A stretch of DNA of 64,000 nucleotides, taken from positions 868,001-932,000 of the forward strand of contig NZ_CP025429.1 of assembly GCF_002848345.1 (NCBI RefSeq), written 5' to 3'. The position numbers and the translations under genes are program-made. Source of the stretch: Chromobacterium sp. ATCC 53434. Lineage in GTDB: Bacteria > Pseudomonadota > Gammaproteobacteria > Burkholderiales > Chromobacteriaceae. Shown piece by piece: positions 24,640 to 35,531 of this stretch. The notes beneath the pieces were generated by a model, which was not told the DNA's origin, did not search any database, and was given only the letters and a program-made list of their open reading frames with translations. Position 1 is the first letter of the stretch; each line of letters opens with the position of its first letter.

Positions 24640-26166
24640 ATGACCATCATCCGCCAGGAAGACTTCATCCAGAGCATTGCCGATGCCTTCCAGTACATCA
24701 GCTGCTACCACCCGAAAGACTATATCGACGCGCTGTATCAGGCTTATCTGAACGAGGAGAGCGCCGCCGCCAAGGACGCGATGGCGCAGATCCTGGTCAA
24801 CAGCCGCATGTGCGCCGAGGGCCGCCGGCCGATCTGTCAGGATACCGGCATCGCCGTGGTCTTCCTGAAGGTCGGCATGAAAGTGCAGTGGGACGCCCAA
24901 CTCGGCGTGCAGGAGATGGTCAACGAGGGCGTGCGCCGCGCGTACAACCACCCGGACAACAAGCTGCGCGCCTCGGTGCTGCTGGATCCGGCTGGCAAGC
25001 GCCAGAACTCCAAGGACAACACCCCGGCCGTCGTGCATTTCGAGATCGTCGAAGGCGACCAGGTGGACGTGATCTGCGCGGCCAAGGGCGGCGGCTCGGA
25101 GAACAAGTCCAAGATGGTCATGCTGAACCCGTCCGACTCCATCGTCGACTGGGTGCTGAAGACCGTGCCGACGATGGGCGCCGGCTGGTGTCCGCCGGGC
25201 ATTCTCGGCCTGGGCATAGGCGGCACGCCGGAGAAGGCGATGCTGCTGGCCAAGGAAAGCCTGATGGACCATGTCGACATCCACGAGTTGAAGGCCAGGT
25301 CCGCCGCCGGCGCCGAGCTGTCCCGCGTCGAGTCGCTGCGCCTGGAGCTGTTCGACAAGGTCAACGCGCTGGGCATCGGCGCCCAGGGCCTGGGCGGCCT
25401 GACCACGGTGCTGGACGTCAAGATCCTCGATTACCCGACCCACGCGGCGTCCTTGCCGGTGGCGATGATCCCGAACTGCGCCGCCACCCGCCACATCCAT
25501 TTCCACCTGGACGGCAGCGGCCCGGCCCATCTGGAAACCCCGAGCCTGGAAGACTGGCCGGACATCACCTACGATCCGTCCAACGGCAAGCGCGTCGATC
25601 TGGACAAAATCACCAAGGAAGAAGTGGCCAGCTGGCAGCCGGGCGACGTGCTGCTGCTGAACGGCAAGATCCTGACCGGCCGCGACGCCGCCCACAAGCG
25701 CATGATCGACATGCTGAACAAGGGCGAGAAGCTGCCGGTAGACTTCACCAACCGCTTCATCTACTACGTCGGCCCGGTTGATCCGGTGCGTGAAGAAGTC
25801 GTCGGCCCGGCCGGCCCGACCACCGCCACGCGGATGGACAAGTTCACCCGCCAGATGCTGGAGCAGACCGGTTTGCTCGGCATGATAGGCAAGGCCGAGC
25901 GCGGCCCGGCGGCGATAGAGGCGATCCGGGACAACAAGGCGGTCTATCTGATGGCCGTCGGCGGCTCCGCCTACCTGGTGTCGAAGGCGATCAAGGCGTC
26001 CAAGGTGGTGGGCTTCGCCGACCTGGGCATGGAGGCGATCTACGAATTCGAGGTCAAGGACATGCCGGTGACGGTGGCGGTCGATTCCTGTGGCACCTCG
26101 GTGCACAACACCGGCCCGGCCGAATGGCGGGTCAAGATCGGCAAGATTCCGGTCAGCGCCGGTTGA
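24640..26166 (+). CDS. fumA: Class I fumarate hydratase (4Fe-4S)
   Basis: TCA-cycle enzyme of 508 residues that interconverts fumarate and L-malate with an oxygen-sensitive 4Fe-4S cluster. Cluster ligands match the class I family: Cys66 (PICQDTG), Cys184 (GWCPPGILG) and Cys280 (IPNCAATRH). The C-terminal part has the beta domain with VDSCGTSVHNTGP. It stands alone between two terminators. A TACAAT at 24527-24532 is a plausible -10. Whether a class II fumarase backs it up cannot be seen here. Confidence 0.95.
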   Translation: MTIIRQEDFIQSIADAFQYISCYHPKDYIDALYQAYLNEESAAAKDAMAQILVNSRMCAEGRRPICQDTGIAVVFLKVGMKVQWDAQLGVQEMVNEGVRRAYNHPDNKLRASVLLDPAGKRQNSKDNTPAVVHFEIVEGDQVDVICAAKGGGSENKSKMVMLNPSDSIVDWVLKTVPTMGAGWCPPGILGLGIGGTPEKAMLLAKESLMDHVDIHELKARSAAGAELSRVESLRLELFDKVNALGIGAQGLGGLTTVLDVKILDYPTHAASLPVAMIPNCAATRHIHFHLDGSGPAHLETPSLEDWPDITYDPSNGKRVDLDKITKEEVASWQPGDVLLLNGKILTGRDAAHKRMIDMLNKGEKLPVDFTNRFIYYVGPVDPVREEVVGPAGPTTATRMDKFTRQMLEQTGLLGMIGKAERGPAAIEAIRDNKAVYLMAVGGSAYLVSKAIKASKVVGFADLGMEAIYEFEVKDMPVTVAVDSCGTSVHNTGPAEWRVKIGKIPVSAG

Positions 26167-26177
26167 TCCGCATTGAG

Positions 26178-26204
26178 AAAGCCCCCGGAGACGGGGGCTT
26201 TTTC
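26178..26204 (+). terminator. Rho-independent terminator after fumA
   Basis: AAAGCCCCC (26178-26186) with GGGGGCTTT (26193-26201), then TTC. Confidence 0.9.
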
Positions 26205-26230
26205 TTTGCCGGCGGGCAGGAGATGAACAC

Positions 26231-26268
26231 CGGGCGTCATCGCCCGCCTGCCTGTCTGGACAGACAGG
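26231..26268. repeat. Two adjacent short inverted repeats
   Basis: CGGGCG-TCAT-CGCCCG (26231-26246) and CCTGTCTG-GA-CAGACAGG (26251-26268) in the fumA to methyltransferase gap. No T-run follows. They could be an operator or part of a dispersed element. Confidence 0.45.
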
Positions 26269-26431
26269 TGGTTCTGGTTGGAGCAGTAATCCAGCTTACA
26301 AGTGTTGTAGAGTCGCAGCACTAGCGACAGTTGACCGGTGTGCACGCATTTTTCTCTTGCAAATCTTCAGCTTGCGGCATAAATACTGAAAATGTTCACG
26401 GCATTGTTTTAGTGGTTTTACCTAGCGAGTA

Positions 26432-27214
26432 ATGAATATGGCGCCCGGTTCCGTCGCAACCTTCAGCCTCTATTCCGATCTGTATGCGCGTTTTCGCCCA
26501 TCGTATCCGGAGGCCTTGTACAACTGGCTGCTGCCGTTGTGTCCCGGCTACCTGCGGGCGTGGGACTGCGCCACAGGCAGCGGACAGACCGCCGTCCGGC
26601 TGGGCGAGAGTTTCGCCCGCGTCGACGCCACCGATATCAGCCCAGCCCAGTTGTCGGCGGCCGAGCCGCATACCCAGGTGTATTACCGCGAGTGTCCGGC
26701 CGAGGTGACGCCGTTCGACGACGGCTGTTTCGATCTGATCTGCGTGTCGCAGGCCCTGCACTGGTTCCACCATCCGTCGTTCTGGCCGGAGGTGCAGCGG
26801 GTGCTGAAGCCCGGCGGCCTCTTCGCCGCCTGGGGCTATCACCATTGCGTGGTGTCGCCGGAGATAGACCGCGCCTGCGGCGTGCTGTGGTCCATCATCG
26901 AGCCGTTCTGGTCCAGCCGCTGCCAACTGCTGTGGGACGATTTCCGCGGCAGCGGCTGTCCGTTCCCGCTGCTGAAGGCGCCCAGCTTCACCATCGCCAA
27001 CGAGTGGACGCTGGACCATTTCCTCGGCTTTCTCAACACCACCTCGGCCAGCAAGCTGTGCAAGCAGGCCTTGGGGGAAAGCATCCTGGACGAGGCCTGT
27101 CTGCGCATCGCCCGCGCCTGGGGCGAAGAGGGGCGCATCCGCCGCGTCGAGCTGCCGCTGCACCTGATGGTGGCGCGCAAGGACGACGCGCCGGCCTTCG
27201 GCGGCCGCTACTGA
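26432..27214 (+). CDS. SAM-dependent methyltransferase, class I (methyltransferase-11 type)
   Basis: Cytosolic methyltransferase of 260 residues. The SAM-binding glycine loop WDCATGSGQTAVRLG is at about residues 44-58, and the post-I region (VDATDISPAQL) and motif FDLICVSQALHWFHHP follow. It resembles the yeast TMT1/trans-aconitate methyltransferase group. The substrate is unknown. It converges on the DUF2721 gene with one base between the stops. Confidence 0.88.
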   Translation: MNMAPGSVATFSLYSDLYARFRPSYPEALYNWLLPLCPGYLRAWDCATGSGQTAVRLGESFARVDATDISPAQLSAAEPHTQVYYRECPAEVTPFDDGCFDLICVSQALHWFHHPSFWPEVQRVLKPGGLFAAWGYHHCVVSPEIDRACGVLWSIIEPFWSSRCQLLWDDFRGSGCPFPLLKAPSFTIANEWTLDHFLGFLNTTSASKLCKQALGESILDEACLRIARAWGEEGRIRRVELPLHLMVARKDDAPAFGGRY

Positions 27215-27215
27215 C

Positions 27216-27629
27216 TTAGCGCTGGCGGTCGTATTCCGCCTGCAGGTCGGACAGCAGGATGTTGAGCGCGTCGGACGAGCGCACCAGCTCCAGCAGGGAC
27301 ACCGCCAGCGACGCGATCATGCACAGCAGGCTGACGCCGAAGGTCAGCTCGCCCCAGGCCTGCCAGCCGGTGTAGATCTGGAACATCGCCACCGCGCACA
27401 GGAACAGGCTGCCTATGCCCATGAACTGCATCCACTTGATCAGCGTGATGCGGGTGCGCAGATTGCCGATCTGGCGCAGAATCTTCGGGTCGCGGCTGTC
27501 GCGGTATTCCTCGTACAGATTGCGGATGATGCTCGCCAGGCCGAGAAAGCGGTTGGTGTAAGCCAGCAGCAGCAGTGAAACGGCGGGAAACAGCAGCGCC
27601 GGCGTGGTCAGGTTCAGTGCGGAATGCAT
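27216..27629 (-). CDS. DUF2721 membrane protein
   Basis: Protein of 137 residues with three hydrophobic segments (residues 8-30, 75-95 and 95-120) and the family region NRFLGLASIIRNLYEEY. Its function is not known. The start at 27629 overlaps the TGA of the transpeptidase gene by one base (TGATG), which implies translational coupling. Confidence 0.82.
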   Translation of the reverse strand: MHSALNLTTPALLFPAVSLLLLAYTNRFLGLASIIRNLYEEYRDSRDPKILRQIGNLRTRITLIKWMQFMGIGSLFLCAVAMFQIYTGWQAWGELTFGVSLLCMIASLAVSLLELVRSSDALNILLSDLQAEYDRQR

Positions 27630-28258
27630 CAGGAGTTCTCGTCTATCCATACGTCGATGCCGGTTTCCACCGCATCGAACAGTTCAATCACATCGTGGTT
27701 CTTCATCCTGACGCAGCCCAGCGAGCTGGGGCTGCCCCACGGCACATGCTCGCCGGCGCCGTGGATGTAGATGGCGCGTTCGTAGCTGTCGACGCTGCCG
27801 CCCTGGTTGAAGCCGGGCTCCTGGCCGCACAGCCACAGGATGCGGGTCAGGATCCAGTCCTTGTTCGGATACTGCGCGTGCAGTTCCGGCGTGTATTTCC
27901 ACGGCGTCACCTGACGGCGGAAAATGATGGTGTTTTCCGCCGCGCCGTCGCCCAGCTTGTCGCAGACGGTGTGCCAGCCGCGCGGCGTCTGGTAGCTGCC
28001 GCTGGTCTCGCCTACGCCGTTCTTCGCCGTCGATACCCGGTATTCCCGTTGCACCAGGCCCCAGCCGTCCAGCAGCCGCAGCGTCTGCGACTTGACGCCG
28101 ACCCAGATCCACGGCCGGCCGTAGTGGCGGGCGTTGGCATGGGTCGCTTGCAGCGGCGCGTCGATTTCGGCGCGCAGCAGCATGGCGGCGGGGCCGTCGT
28201 CGGCGGCGTGGACCAGCAGCGGCAGGCAGGCCAGGAGCGCGGCGAGCAGGTTTCTCAT
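27629..28258 (-). CDS. Exported L,D-transpeptidase (YkuD domain)
   Basis: Periplasmic enzyme of 209 residues that cross-links or tethers peptidoglycan through L,D bonds, or cuts them. Signal peptide ends near VHAAD. The catalytic motif is complete: His166 (IYIHGAG) and Cys182 (SLGCVRM). It begins two bases after the tadA stop's antisense region on the same strand, so tadA, this gene and the DUF2721 gene probably form one operon. Confidence 0.9.
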   Translation of the reverse strand: MRNLLAALLACLPLLVHAADDGPAAMLLRAEIDAPLQATHANARHYGRPWIWVGVKSQTLRLLDGWGLVQREYRVSTAKNGVGETSGSYQTPRGWHTVCDKLGDGAAENTIIFRRQVTPWKYTPELHAQYPNKDWILTRILWLCGQEPGFNQGGSVDSYERAIYIHGAGEHVPWGSPSSLGCVRMKNHDVIELFDAVETGIDVWIDENS

Positions 28259-28259
28259 C

Positions 28260-30260
<2,001 letters not shown>

Positions 30261-30266
30261 GCGAGG

Positions 30267-30539
30267 CTAGCGCGACCAGGCGCGGCGCAGCAACCGCCAC
30301 ACGACCCACAGGCGGGCGCCGCCCTGCATCCAGCGCCGCAGGCGGGCGTCGGCGGGCAGCAGCTTGCTTAGCGTGTCCAGCGTCGAGCCCAGCCATCCTT
30401 CCCGCCACATCGCGAAGCCGGAACCGGCCAGTCGCAGCGGTTGCAACAGCCTTTCCTGTTCCAGCCGCAGCTTGACGCGCAAGGCCTCGCCCTTCATCAC
30501 CAGCAGCTGTTTCTTCAGCGCGCGGTCCTGCGGCGTCAT
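30267..30539 (-). CDS. Small basic protein, third gene of a yqjDEK-like operon
   Basis: Basic protein of 90 residues with a helical N-terminal half (RALKKQLLVMKGEALRVKLR) and Trp/Arg-rich end. By position after YqjD- and YqjE-like genes it corresponds to YqjK. Its ATG overlaps the stop of the previous gene (ATGA). Function unknown. Confidence 0.75.
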   Translation of the reverse strand: MTPQDRALKKQLLVMKGEALRVKLRLEQERLLQPLRLAGSGFAMWREGWLGSTLDTLSKLLPADARLRRWMQGGARLWVVWRLLRRAWSR

Positions 30540-30928
30540 CCGCGCTCACCGCCGGGCCCCAGCGCCGCCCAGTCCTTGCGGACTTCGTCCAGCGTGGTGG
30601 AGAACGGCGCCGGCTGTTGCCGCAGCCGCCGGCGCAGGCCCAGCAACAGCGCGAGGCCGCAGCCGCACAACAGCAGGGCCAGGCCGCTCATGACGGCGAT
30701 GCGCCACGGCGGCGGCGTCAGCGCCCACAGCGCCAGCAGCGCGGCGATCAGGCCGCAGCCCAACAGCGTCACGCCCAGCATGCCTTGCAGCAGATTGCCG
30801 ACGATCTCGTCCTTCAGGTCCTGGGCTTCCAGCGCCAGCAACTCCGCCCGGGTCAGCAGTAATGAAGCCAAGCCGCCCGCGAACGAGCGCAGTGTGCCGG
30901 GGCGGGGGGCTTGGGCGGGATCGGACAT
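30536..30928 (-). CDS. YqjE-like membrane protein (holin-X type superfamily)
   Basis: Protein of 130 residues with two strong hydrophobic hairpin segments (about 50-70 and 78-98) and the region LLLTRAELLALEAQDLKDE that is typical of YqjE. Despite family names mentioning phage holins there is no phage context; it is the middle gene of a three-gene envelope operon. ATG at 30928 gives the usual length. Confidence 0.8.
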   Translation of the reverse strand: MSDPAQAPRPGTLRSFAGGLASLLLTRAELLALEAQDLKDEIVGNLLQGMLGVTLLGCGLIAALLALWALTPPPWRIAVMSGLALLLCGCGLALLLGLRRRLRQQPAPFSTTLDEVRKDWAALGPGGERG

Positions 30929-30933
30929 CGGGC

Positions 30934-31248
30934 TCAGCGGCGGGATACCAGCATGCCGAGCAGGAAGGCGACGCCGGCGGCGATGCCTATCGACTTCCAT
31001 GGGTTGTCATGGACGTACTGGTCGGTGACCTTGGCGGCTTCCTTGGCCTTGCCGACCACGGCGTGTTCGGCGTCGCGCAGCTTGGCCTTGGCGGTGCCCA
31101 GCTTGTCGGTCAGCCGTTTGCGCAGCTCCTTGCTGTGCTGGGTGCCGTCGTCGACGGCCGAGTTGATCAATTCCTCGGTGCTGTTCAGCACCTGGCGCAC
31201 ATCATCCAGCAATTGCTCTTTTTCCTTGACGCTAGCGGCGGTGGGCAT
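30934..31248 (-). CDS. DUF883/ElaB-YqjD-family membrane-anchored protein
   Basis: Protein of 104 residues: a helical domain (KEQLLDDVRQVLNSTEELI), then a C-terminal membrane anchor (KSIGIAAGVAFLLGMLVSRR) with the DNPW motif in front. E. coli YqjD binds ribosomes at the membrane in stationary phase; a similar role is inferred. A strong CAGGAGG ribosome site sets the start. It is first in the operon. Confidence 0.88.
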   Translation of the reverse strand: MPTAASVKEKEQLLDDVRQVLNSTEELINSAVDDGTQHSKELRKRLTDKLGTAKAKLRDAEHAVVGKAKEAAKVTDQYVHDNPWKSIGIAAGVAFLLGMLVSRR

Positions 31249-31440
31249 GGAGACCTCCTGGCGAATGTTGTAAAGGAAACCGGTTTGGCGCGGCGTCCGA
31301 CCGTGCCAAACCAAGCTAGCAGGCCTGAGGGGCGGCGTCAAACTGCGGCTGCAACGGTTCGGGCGACCGGTGAATCGGGCCGCCGCAGCGCCGTCATCGG
31401 GACCGGGCGGCGGCATGACGTAGGGTCTTGCCAACCATTG

Positions 31441-32745
31441 CTATACCTGTTGGTAGAGTGCCTCGTCCAATGAAGGTTCCCGCGTCTGCAGCGGCGCTCG
31501 CGCGCAGGCCAGGCCCGCCAGCGCCATCAGCGCGCAGTAAAAAACGCAGACCCACGGGCTCTGGGGCATGGCGGCGATCAGCAGCAAGGGCGTGGCGCTG
31601 GCCCACAGCGAATAGGCGACGTTGTAGGTGAACGAGATGCCGGACACCCGCACATGGGCCGGGAACAGGCCGACCATGATGGACGGCACCACGCCGACGA
31701 TGCCACAGCACAGGCCGGCGAAGGCGTAGGCCAGCCCCGGCCAGCCCCAGCCGACGATCAGGTCGGCGTACAGCGCGGCGATGCCGACCGGCAGCAGCAG
31801 GCTGTACAGGATCAGGCTGCGGCGCTGGCCGATGCGGTCGCAGACATGGCCGGCGATCACGCAGCCGATGTTGAGGAAGACGATGCCGACGCTGCTGAGC
31901 GCGAAGGCGCGGTCGGCGTGCATGCCGAAACGTTGTTGCAGCAGCGTCGGCGTCACCACCACCAGCACTACCACGGCCGAGGTCAGCACGCAGGTCAGCA
32001 CCGTCGCCGGCAGCAGCACGCGGCGGTGCCGGCGCAGCACGTCCAGCAGCGGGTAGGGGGCCTGCTCCGACTGGCGTTGGCGCATCGCCAGGAACACCGG
32101 GGTCTCGCTGAGCCAGCGGCGCAGCCAGACGCCGAGGAGGCCGAACGGGCCGCCCAGCAGGAAGGGAATGCGCCAGCCGTAGTCCAGCATTTCCTGCGGC
32201 GTGAACACGCGCGCCAGCAGCGTGGCGGTCAGCGCGCCAAGCAGGTAGCCGAAGGTCAGTCCGGCCTGCAGCACGCCCAGCGCGTAGCCGCGGCGGCCGC
32301 GCGGCGCGTGTTCGGCGACGAAGGACCAGGCGCTGGGCACTTCGCCACCGACCGCCGCGCCCTGAAGGATGCGCAGCGACAGCAGCAACAGCGGCGCCAG
32401 GATGCCGATGTCGGCGTAGGTCGGCATCAGGCCGATCAGCAGACAGGGGCCGGCCATCATCAGTATGGTCAGGCTGAACACCCGCTTGCGGCCGAGCCGG
32501 TCGGCGAAGTGGGCCATCAGGATGCCGCCCAGCGGCCGCGCCAGATAGCCGGTGGCGAAGATGCCGAAAGTCTGCAGCAGCCGCAGCCATTCCGGCATGT
32601 CCGGCGGAAAGAACAGCTTGCTCAGCGTGGTGGCGAAGAAGGCGAAGATAATGAAATCGTAGATTTCCAGCGCGCCGCCCAGCGCGGCCAGACCCAGGGT
32701 CTGGTAGTCGGCGCGGGTCAGCGGGGTGGATCGGGAATCAGTCAT
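31441..32745 (-). CDS. MFS transporter, metabolite:H+ symporter (MHS) family
   Basis: Inner-membrane symporter of 434 residues with twelve helices. The MHS/ProP-like signature is visible: ALEIYDFIIFAFFA in helix 1, the loop MAHFADRLGRKRVF and RILQGAAVGGEVPSAWSFVAEHAP. Substrates in the family are organic acids and osmolytes. Not clearly in an operon. The C-terminus lies next to the yqjD promoter region. Confidence 0.88.
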   Translation of the reverse strand: MTDSRSTPLTRADYQTLGLAALGGALEIYDFIIFAFFATTLSKLFFPPDMPEWLRLLQTFGIFATGYLARPLGGILMAHFADRLGRKRVFSLTILMMAGPCLLIGLMPTYADIGILAPLLLLSLRILQGAAVGGEVPSAWSFVAEHAPRGRRGYALGVLQAGLTFGYLLGALTATLLARVFTPQEMLDYGWRIPFLLGGPFGLLGVWLRRWLSETPVFLAMRQRQSEQAPYPLLDVLRRHRRVLLPATVLTCVLTSAVVVLVVVTPTLLQQRFGMHADRAFALSSVGIVFLNIGCVIAGHVCDRIGQRRSLILYSLLLPVGIAALYADLIVGWGWPGLAYAFAGLCCGIVGVVPSIMVGLFPAHVRVSGISFTYNVAYSLWASATPLLLIAAMPQSPWVCVFYCALMALAGLACARAPLQTREPSLDEALYQQV

Positions 32746-32872
32746 GGATCAATCACGGAGTGCGTCGATGGCCGCCAGGCGGCGATCGCTTTGGTAAAGA
32801 GCGTGGCCGGTCCTGCGGCCCGCTCGCGCATGGCCGCCAGTTTAGCGCGGGAATCGCATCCTGCGGTAATAA

Positions 32873-33820
32873 TCATATTCTGTTTGCATTTTCTGTCCGG
32901 GCGAGGTCAGCTTCATCCCGCTGGGCGGGCAGCAGGCGTTCCGCGATAAAGTCGATGAACACCCGCTGTTTGGGCGGCAGATGGCGACTGACGGGCCAGA
33001 CGGCTGTGAACTTGCCCTGTTCGGTCGCGCAATCGTCCAGCACGGTCTGCAGGCGGCCATCCGCCAACTCGCGGCGGATCGCGAAGTCGGGCAGCCAGGC
33101 GATGCCCAGACCGTCGCAGGCGGCGGCGATCAGCGCTTCTATGCTGTTGCAGCTGAGAAAGGCGTTCGGCTGAGGCGGCGGCGATCCAGCGGGCGCGCGC
33201 AATATCCATGGCTGCAATTGCCCGCTGTAGGGAAAGCGGTAGCGCAGGCAGGAGTGGGCCTGCAAGTCGTCTGACCGCTGCGGCGCGCCGCGTTGGCGGA
33301 AATAGGCTGGCGAGCCGACCAGCGCGAATTGGAACGACCCCAGCAGCCGCGCCTGCAATCTGGAGTCGTTCAACTCGCCGCTGCGCACCGCCACGTCCAC
33401 GCCTTCCGCCACCAGGTCCACCATGCGGTCGCTGAAGTCCAGTTCCAGCGAGATTTCCGGATAGCGGGCGTGGAATTCGGGCAGCCGCGGCGAGAGCATG
33501 CGGTGGCCGATCAGCGGCAGGCTGACTTTCAGGCGGCCGCGCGGCGCGGCGGCGCTGTGCGCCAGCTCGGCCGAGGCTTCGTCCAGTTCCGCCAGGATGC
33601 GGCGGCTGCGTTCGAACAGCAGCAACCCTTCCTGGGTCAGGTGGATGCGGCGGGTGCTGCGGTGAAACAGCCGCGCCGCGAGCTTGTCCTCCAGTCGGCT
33701 GACGCTTTTGCTGACAGCCGAGGCCGAAATGCCCAGGCGCTCGCCGGCGGCGACGAAGCTGCCCAGCTCCGCCGCGCGGACGAAAGCCAGCAAGCCGCTC
33801 AGACTGTCCATGCCGTTCAT
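32873..33820 (-). CDS. LysR-family transcriptional regulator
   Basis: Regulator of 315 residues with the N-terminal helix-turn-helix (GSFVAAGERLGISASAVSKSV). The start at 33820 is favoured by AAGGA eight bases upstream. Divergent from an efflux transporter at 33959, its probable target. The 138-base gap has an AT-rich stretch at 33839-33880 with ATGA-TCAT symmetry fit for a LysR site. Confidence 0.9.
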   Translation of the reverse strand: MNGMDSLSGLLAFVRAAELGSFVAAGERLGISASAVSKSVSRLEDKLAARLFHRSTRRIHLTQEGLLLFERSRRILAELDEASAELAHSAAAPRGRLKVSLPLIGHRMLSPRLPEFHARYPEISLELDFSDRMVDLVAEGVDVAVRSGELNDSRLQARLLGSFQFALVGSPAYFRQRGAPQRSDDLQAHSCLRYRFPYSGQLQPWILRAPAGSPPPQPNAFLSCNSIEALIAAACDGLGIAWLPDFAIRRELADGRLQTVLDDCATEQGKFTAVWPVSRHLPPKQRVFIDFIAERLLPAQRDEADLARTENANRI

Positions 33821-33958
33821 CGCAGACATCCTTTGATGATATTAAGTCATGAATGATATGACATTGTGCCTATTTTTTCAGGCAATTGCCTTGCCTATCC
33901 TCTCCGCATCGAAACCCGCGCCTGGCGAATGGCCGCGCGTGAATGAAAGGAGAGGCGA

Positions 33959-35458
33959 ATGAACAGAACGCAGGCAGGCCGGCATGACGGGAGAGGGTCG
34001 ACGCTGGCGGCGGTGTGCTTGGCCGCGCTAGCGTTGCCGTGGAGTTTTGTCGGCGGCGCAGTGGCGACGCCGGCTATTGGGCGGGCTTTGGATGGCAGTC
34101 CGCAGGCGCTGGGCTGGGTGACCAGCGCTTTCATGCTCAGCTTCGGCAGTTGCTTGATGGCCGCTGGCGCGCTAGCCGATCAATTCGGCCGCAAGCGCCT
34201 GTTCGGCATCGGCATCGGCCTGTTCGCGTCGTCGTCGCTGGCGATCAGTCTGGCTCCGGGCCTGTGGTGGCTGAACGGCCTGCGCGCGCTGCAAGGGCTG
34301 GCCGCCGCCGCCGCGATGGCTGGTGGTTCGGCGGCCTTGGCGCAGGAATATGAAGGCGCCGGGCGGGCGCGCGCTTTCAGTCTGCTGGGCACGACCTTCG
34401 GCCTGGGGCTGGCTTTCGGCCCCTTGCTGTCCGGCTGCTTGATCCAATGGCTGAGTTGGCGCGCCATCTTCGCCTGTGGCGCGGCGATCGGCGCGGCGGC
34501 GCTGTTGCTGGCGTTGCCGCGCATGCGCGAATCGCGCGATCCGGATGCGGCAGGGCTGGACTGGCCTGGCGCGGCCAGCTTCACCGCGATGCTGGCTTTG
34601 TTCACGACGGCGCTGCTGCAGGGGCCGCAGCTGGGATGGCGCAGCCTGCCGGTGCTGGCGTTGTTGGCCGGCTCGTTGGTCTTGCTGCTGGCTTTCATCC
34701 GGATTGAGCGGAGTGTGGCGCGGCCGATGCTGGATCTGTCGCTATTCCGCTATCCCGCCTTTGTCGGCGTGCAATGCCTGCCGCTGGCCACCAGCTACTG
34801 TTATGTGGCGCTGCTGGTGCTGCTGCCCTTGCGCTTCATCGGCATAGAAGGGCAAGGGGAGGCGGAGGCGGGCTTGTGGATGCTGGCGCTGTCGGCGCCG
34901 ATGCTGGCGATGCCGTCTCTGGCCGTGTGGCTGACACGCTGGCGTTCCGCTGGATTCATTTCCGCAGTGGGCCTGCTGATCGCGGCGATCGGGCTGGCCT
35001 GCCTCAGCCAGGCCCCGGCCGGCTCGCCCTTCATGTTGCTGGCGCTGTTGTTGATTGGCGGCGGCAGCGGATTGCCCTGGGGGCTGATGGATGGTTTGTC
35101 GGTCAGCGTGGTGCCCAGGGAGCGCGCCGGCATGGCCAGCGGCATCTTTAGCACCACCCGGGTGGCGGGCGAGGGCATGGCGCTGGCGGTCGTCGGCGCA
35201 TTGATGGCCGGTTTCGCCGGCAGAGCGCTGGCCGACGCGGGTCTGAGCGCGCCGCCGGCCGCCGCGCAGCGGCTGGCCTCCGGCAATCTGGCCCAGGCTC
35301 ACGCCTTGCTGCCGACGGCGGATGTCGGCAAGCTGGCGCAAGCGTATGACTGGGCTTTCCAGCAACTGCTGTATCTATTGATCGCATTGACGCTGTTGTC
35401 GGCGTTGATGGTGTCGGTTTTGTTGAGGCGCGGGAGCGGAAAGGCGCGCTTGGCCTAG
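33959..35458 (+). CDS. MFS transporter, DHA2 (EmrB/QacA) 14-helix drug efflux family
   Basis: Inner-membrane proton antiporter of 499 residues with about fourteen helices. Motif A (GALADQFGRKRLF) and the family motif near GLAFGPLLSGCLIQWLSWRAIF are present. No EmrA or outer-membrane partner gene is near. GGAGAGG precedes the start. Control by the divergent LysR protein is likely. Confidence 0.88.
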   Translation: MNRTQAGRHDGRGSTLAAVCLAALALPWSFVGGAVATPAIGRALDGSPQALGWVTSAFMLSFGSCLMAAGALADQFGRKRLFGIGIGLFASSSLAISLAPGLWWLNGLRALQGLAAAAAMAGGSAALAQEYEGAGRARAFSLLGTTFGLGLAFGPLLSGCLIQWLSWRAIFACGAAIGAAALLLALPRMRESRDPDAAGLDWPGAASFTAMLALFTTALLQGPQLGWRSLPVLALLAGSLVLLLAFIRIERSVARPMLDLSLFRYPAFVGVQCLPLATSYCYVALLVLLPLRFIGIEGQGEAEAGLWMLALSAPMLAMPSLAVWLTRWRSAGFISAVGLLIAAIGLACLSQAPAGSPFMLLALLLIGGGSGLPWGLMDGLSVSVVPRERAGMASGIFSTTRVAGEGMALAVVGALMAGFAGRALADAGLSAPPAAAQRLASGNLAQAHALLPTADVGKLAQAYDWAFQQLLYLLIALTLLSALMVSVLLRRGSGKARLA

Positions 35459-35531
35459 GGAGACGGGCAGCGAGGGCGGCTCTGGAGCGGGGAGCGCGAC
35501 GCCCCTGCTTGCATGCGAAGCCGAGTTTTCT

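Noticed and set aside
23599..26106. Long minus-strand open frame opposite mgtC and fumA
   Set aside because: Shadow of real genes; composition is typical of antisense frames and it crosses two terminators.
30536..30928. Phage holin suggesting a prophage remnant
   Set aside because: The gene is a YqjE-like member of an envelope operon; no phage genes or att sites nearby.
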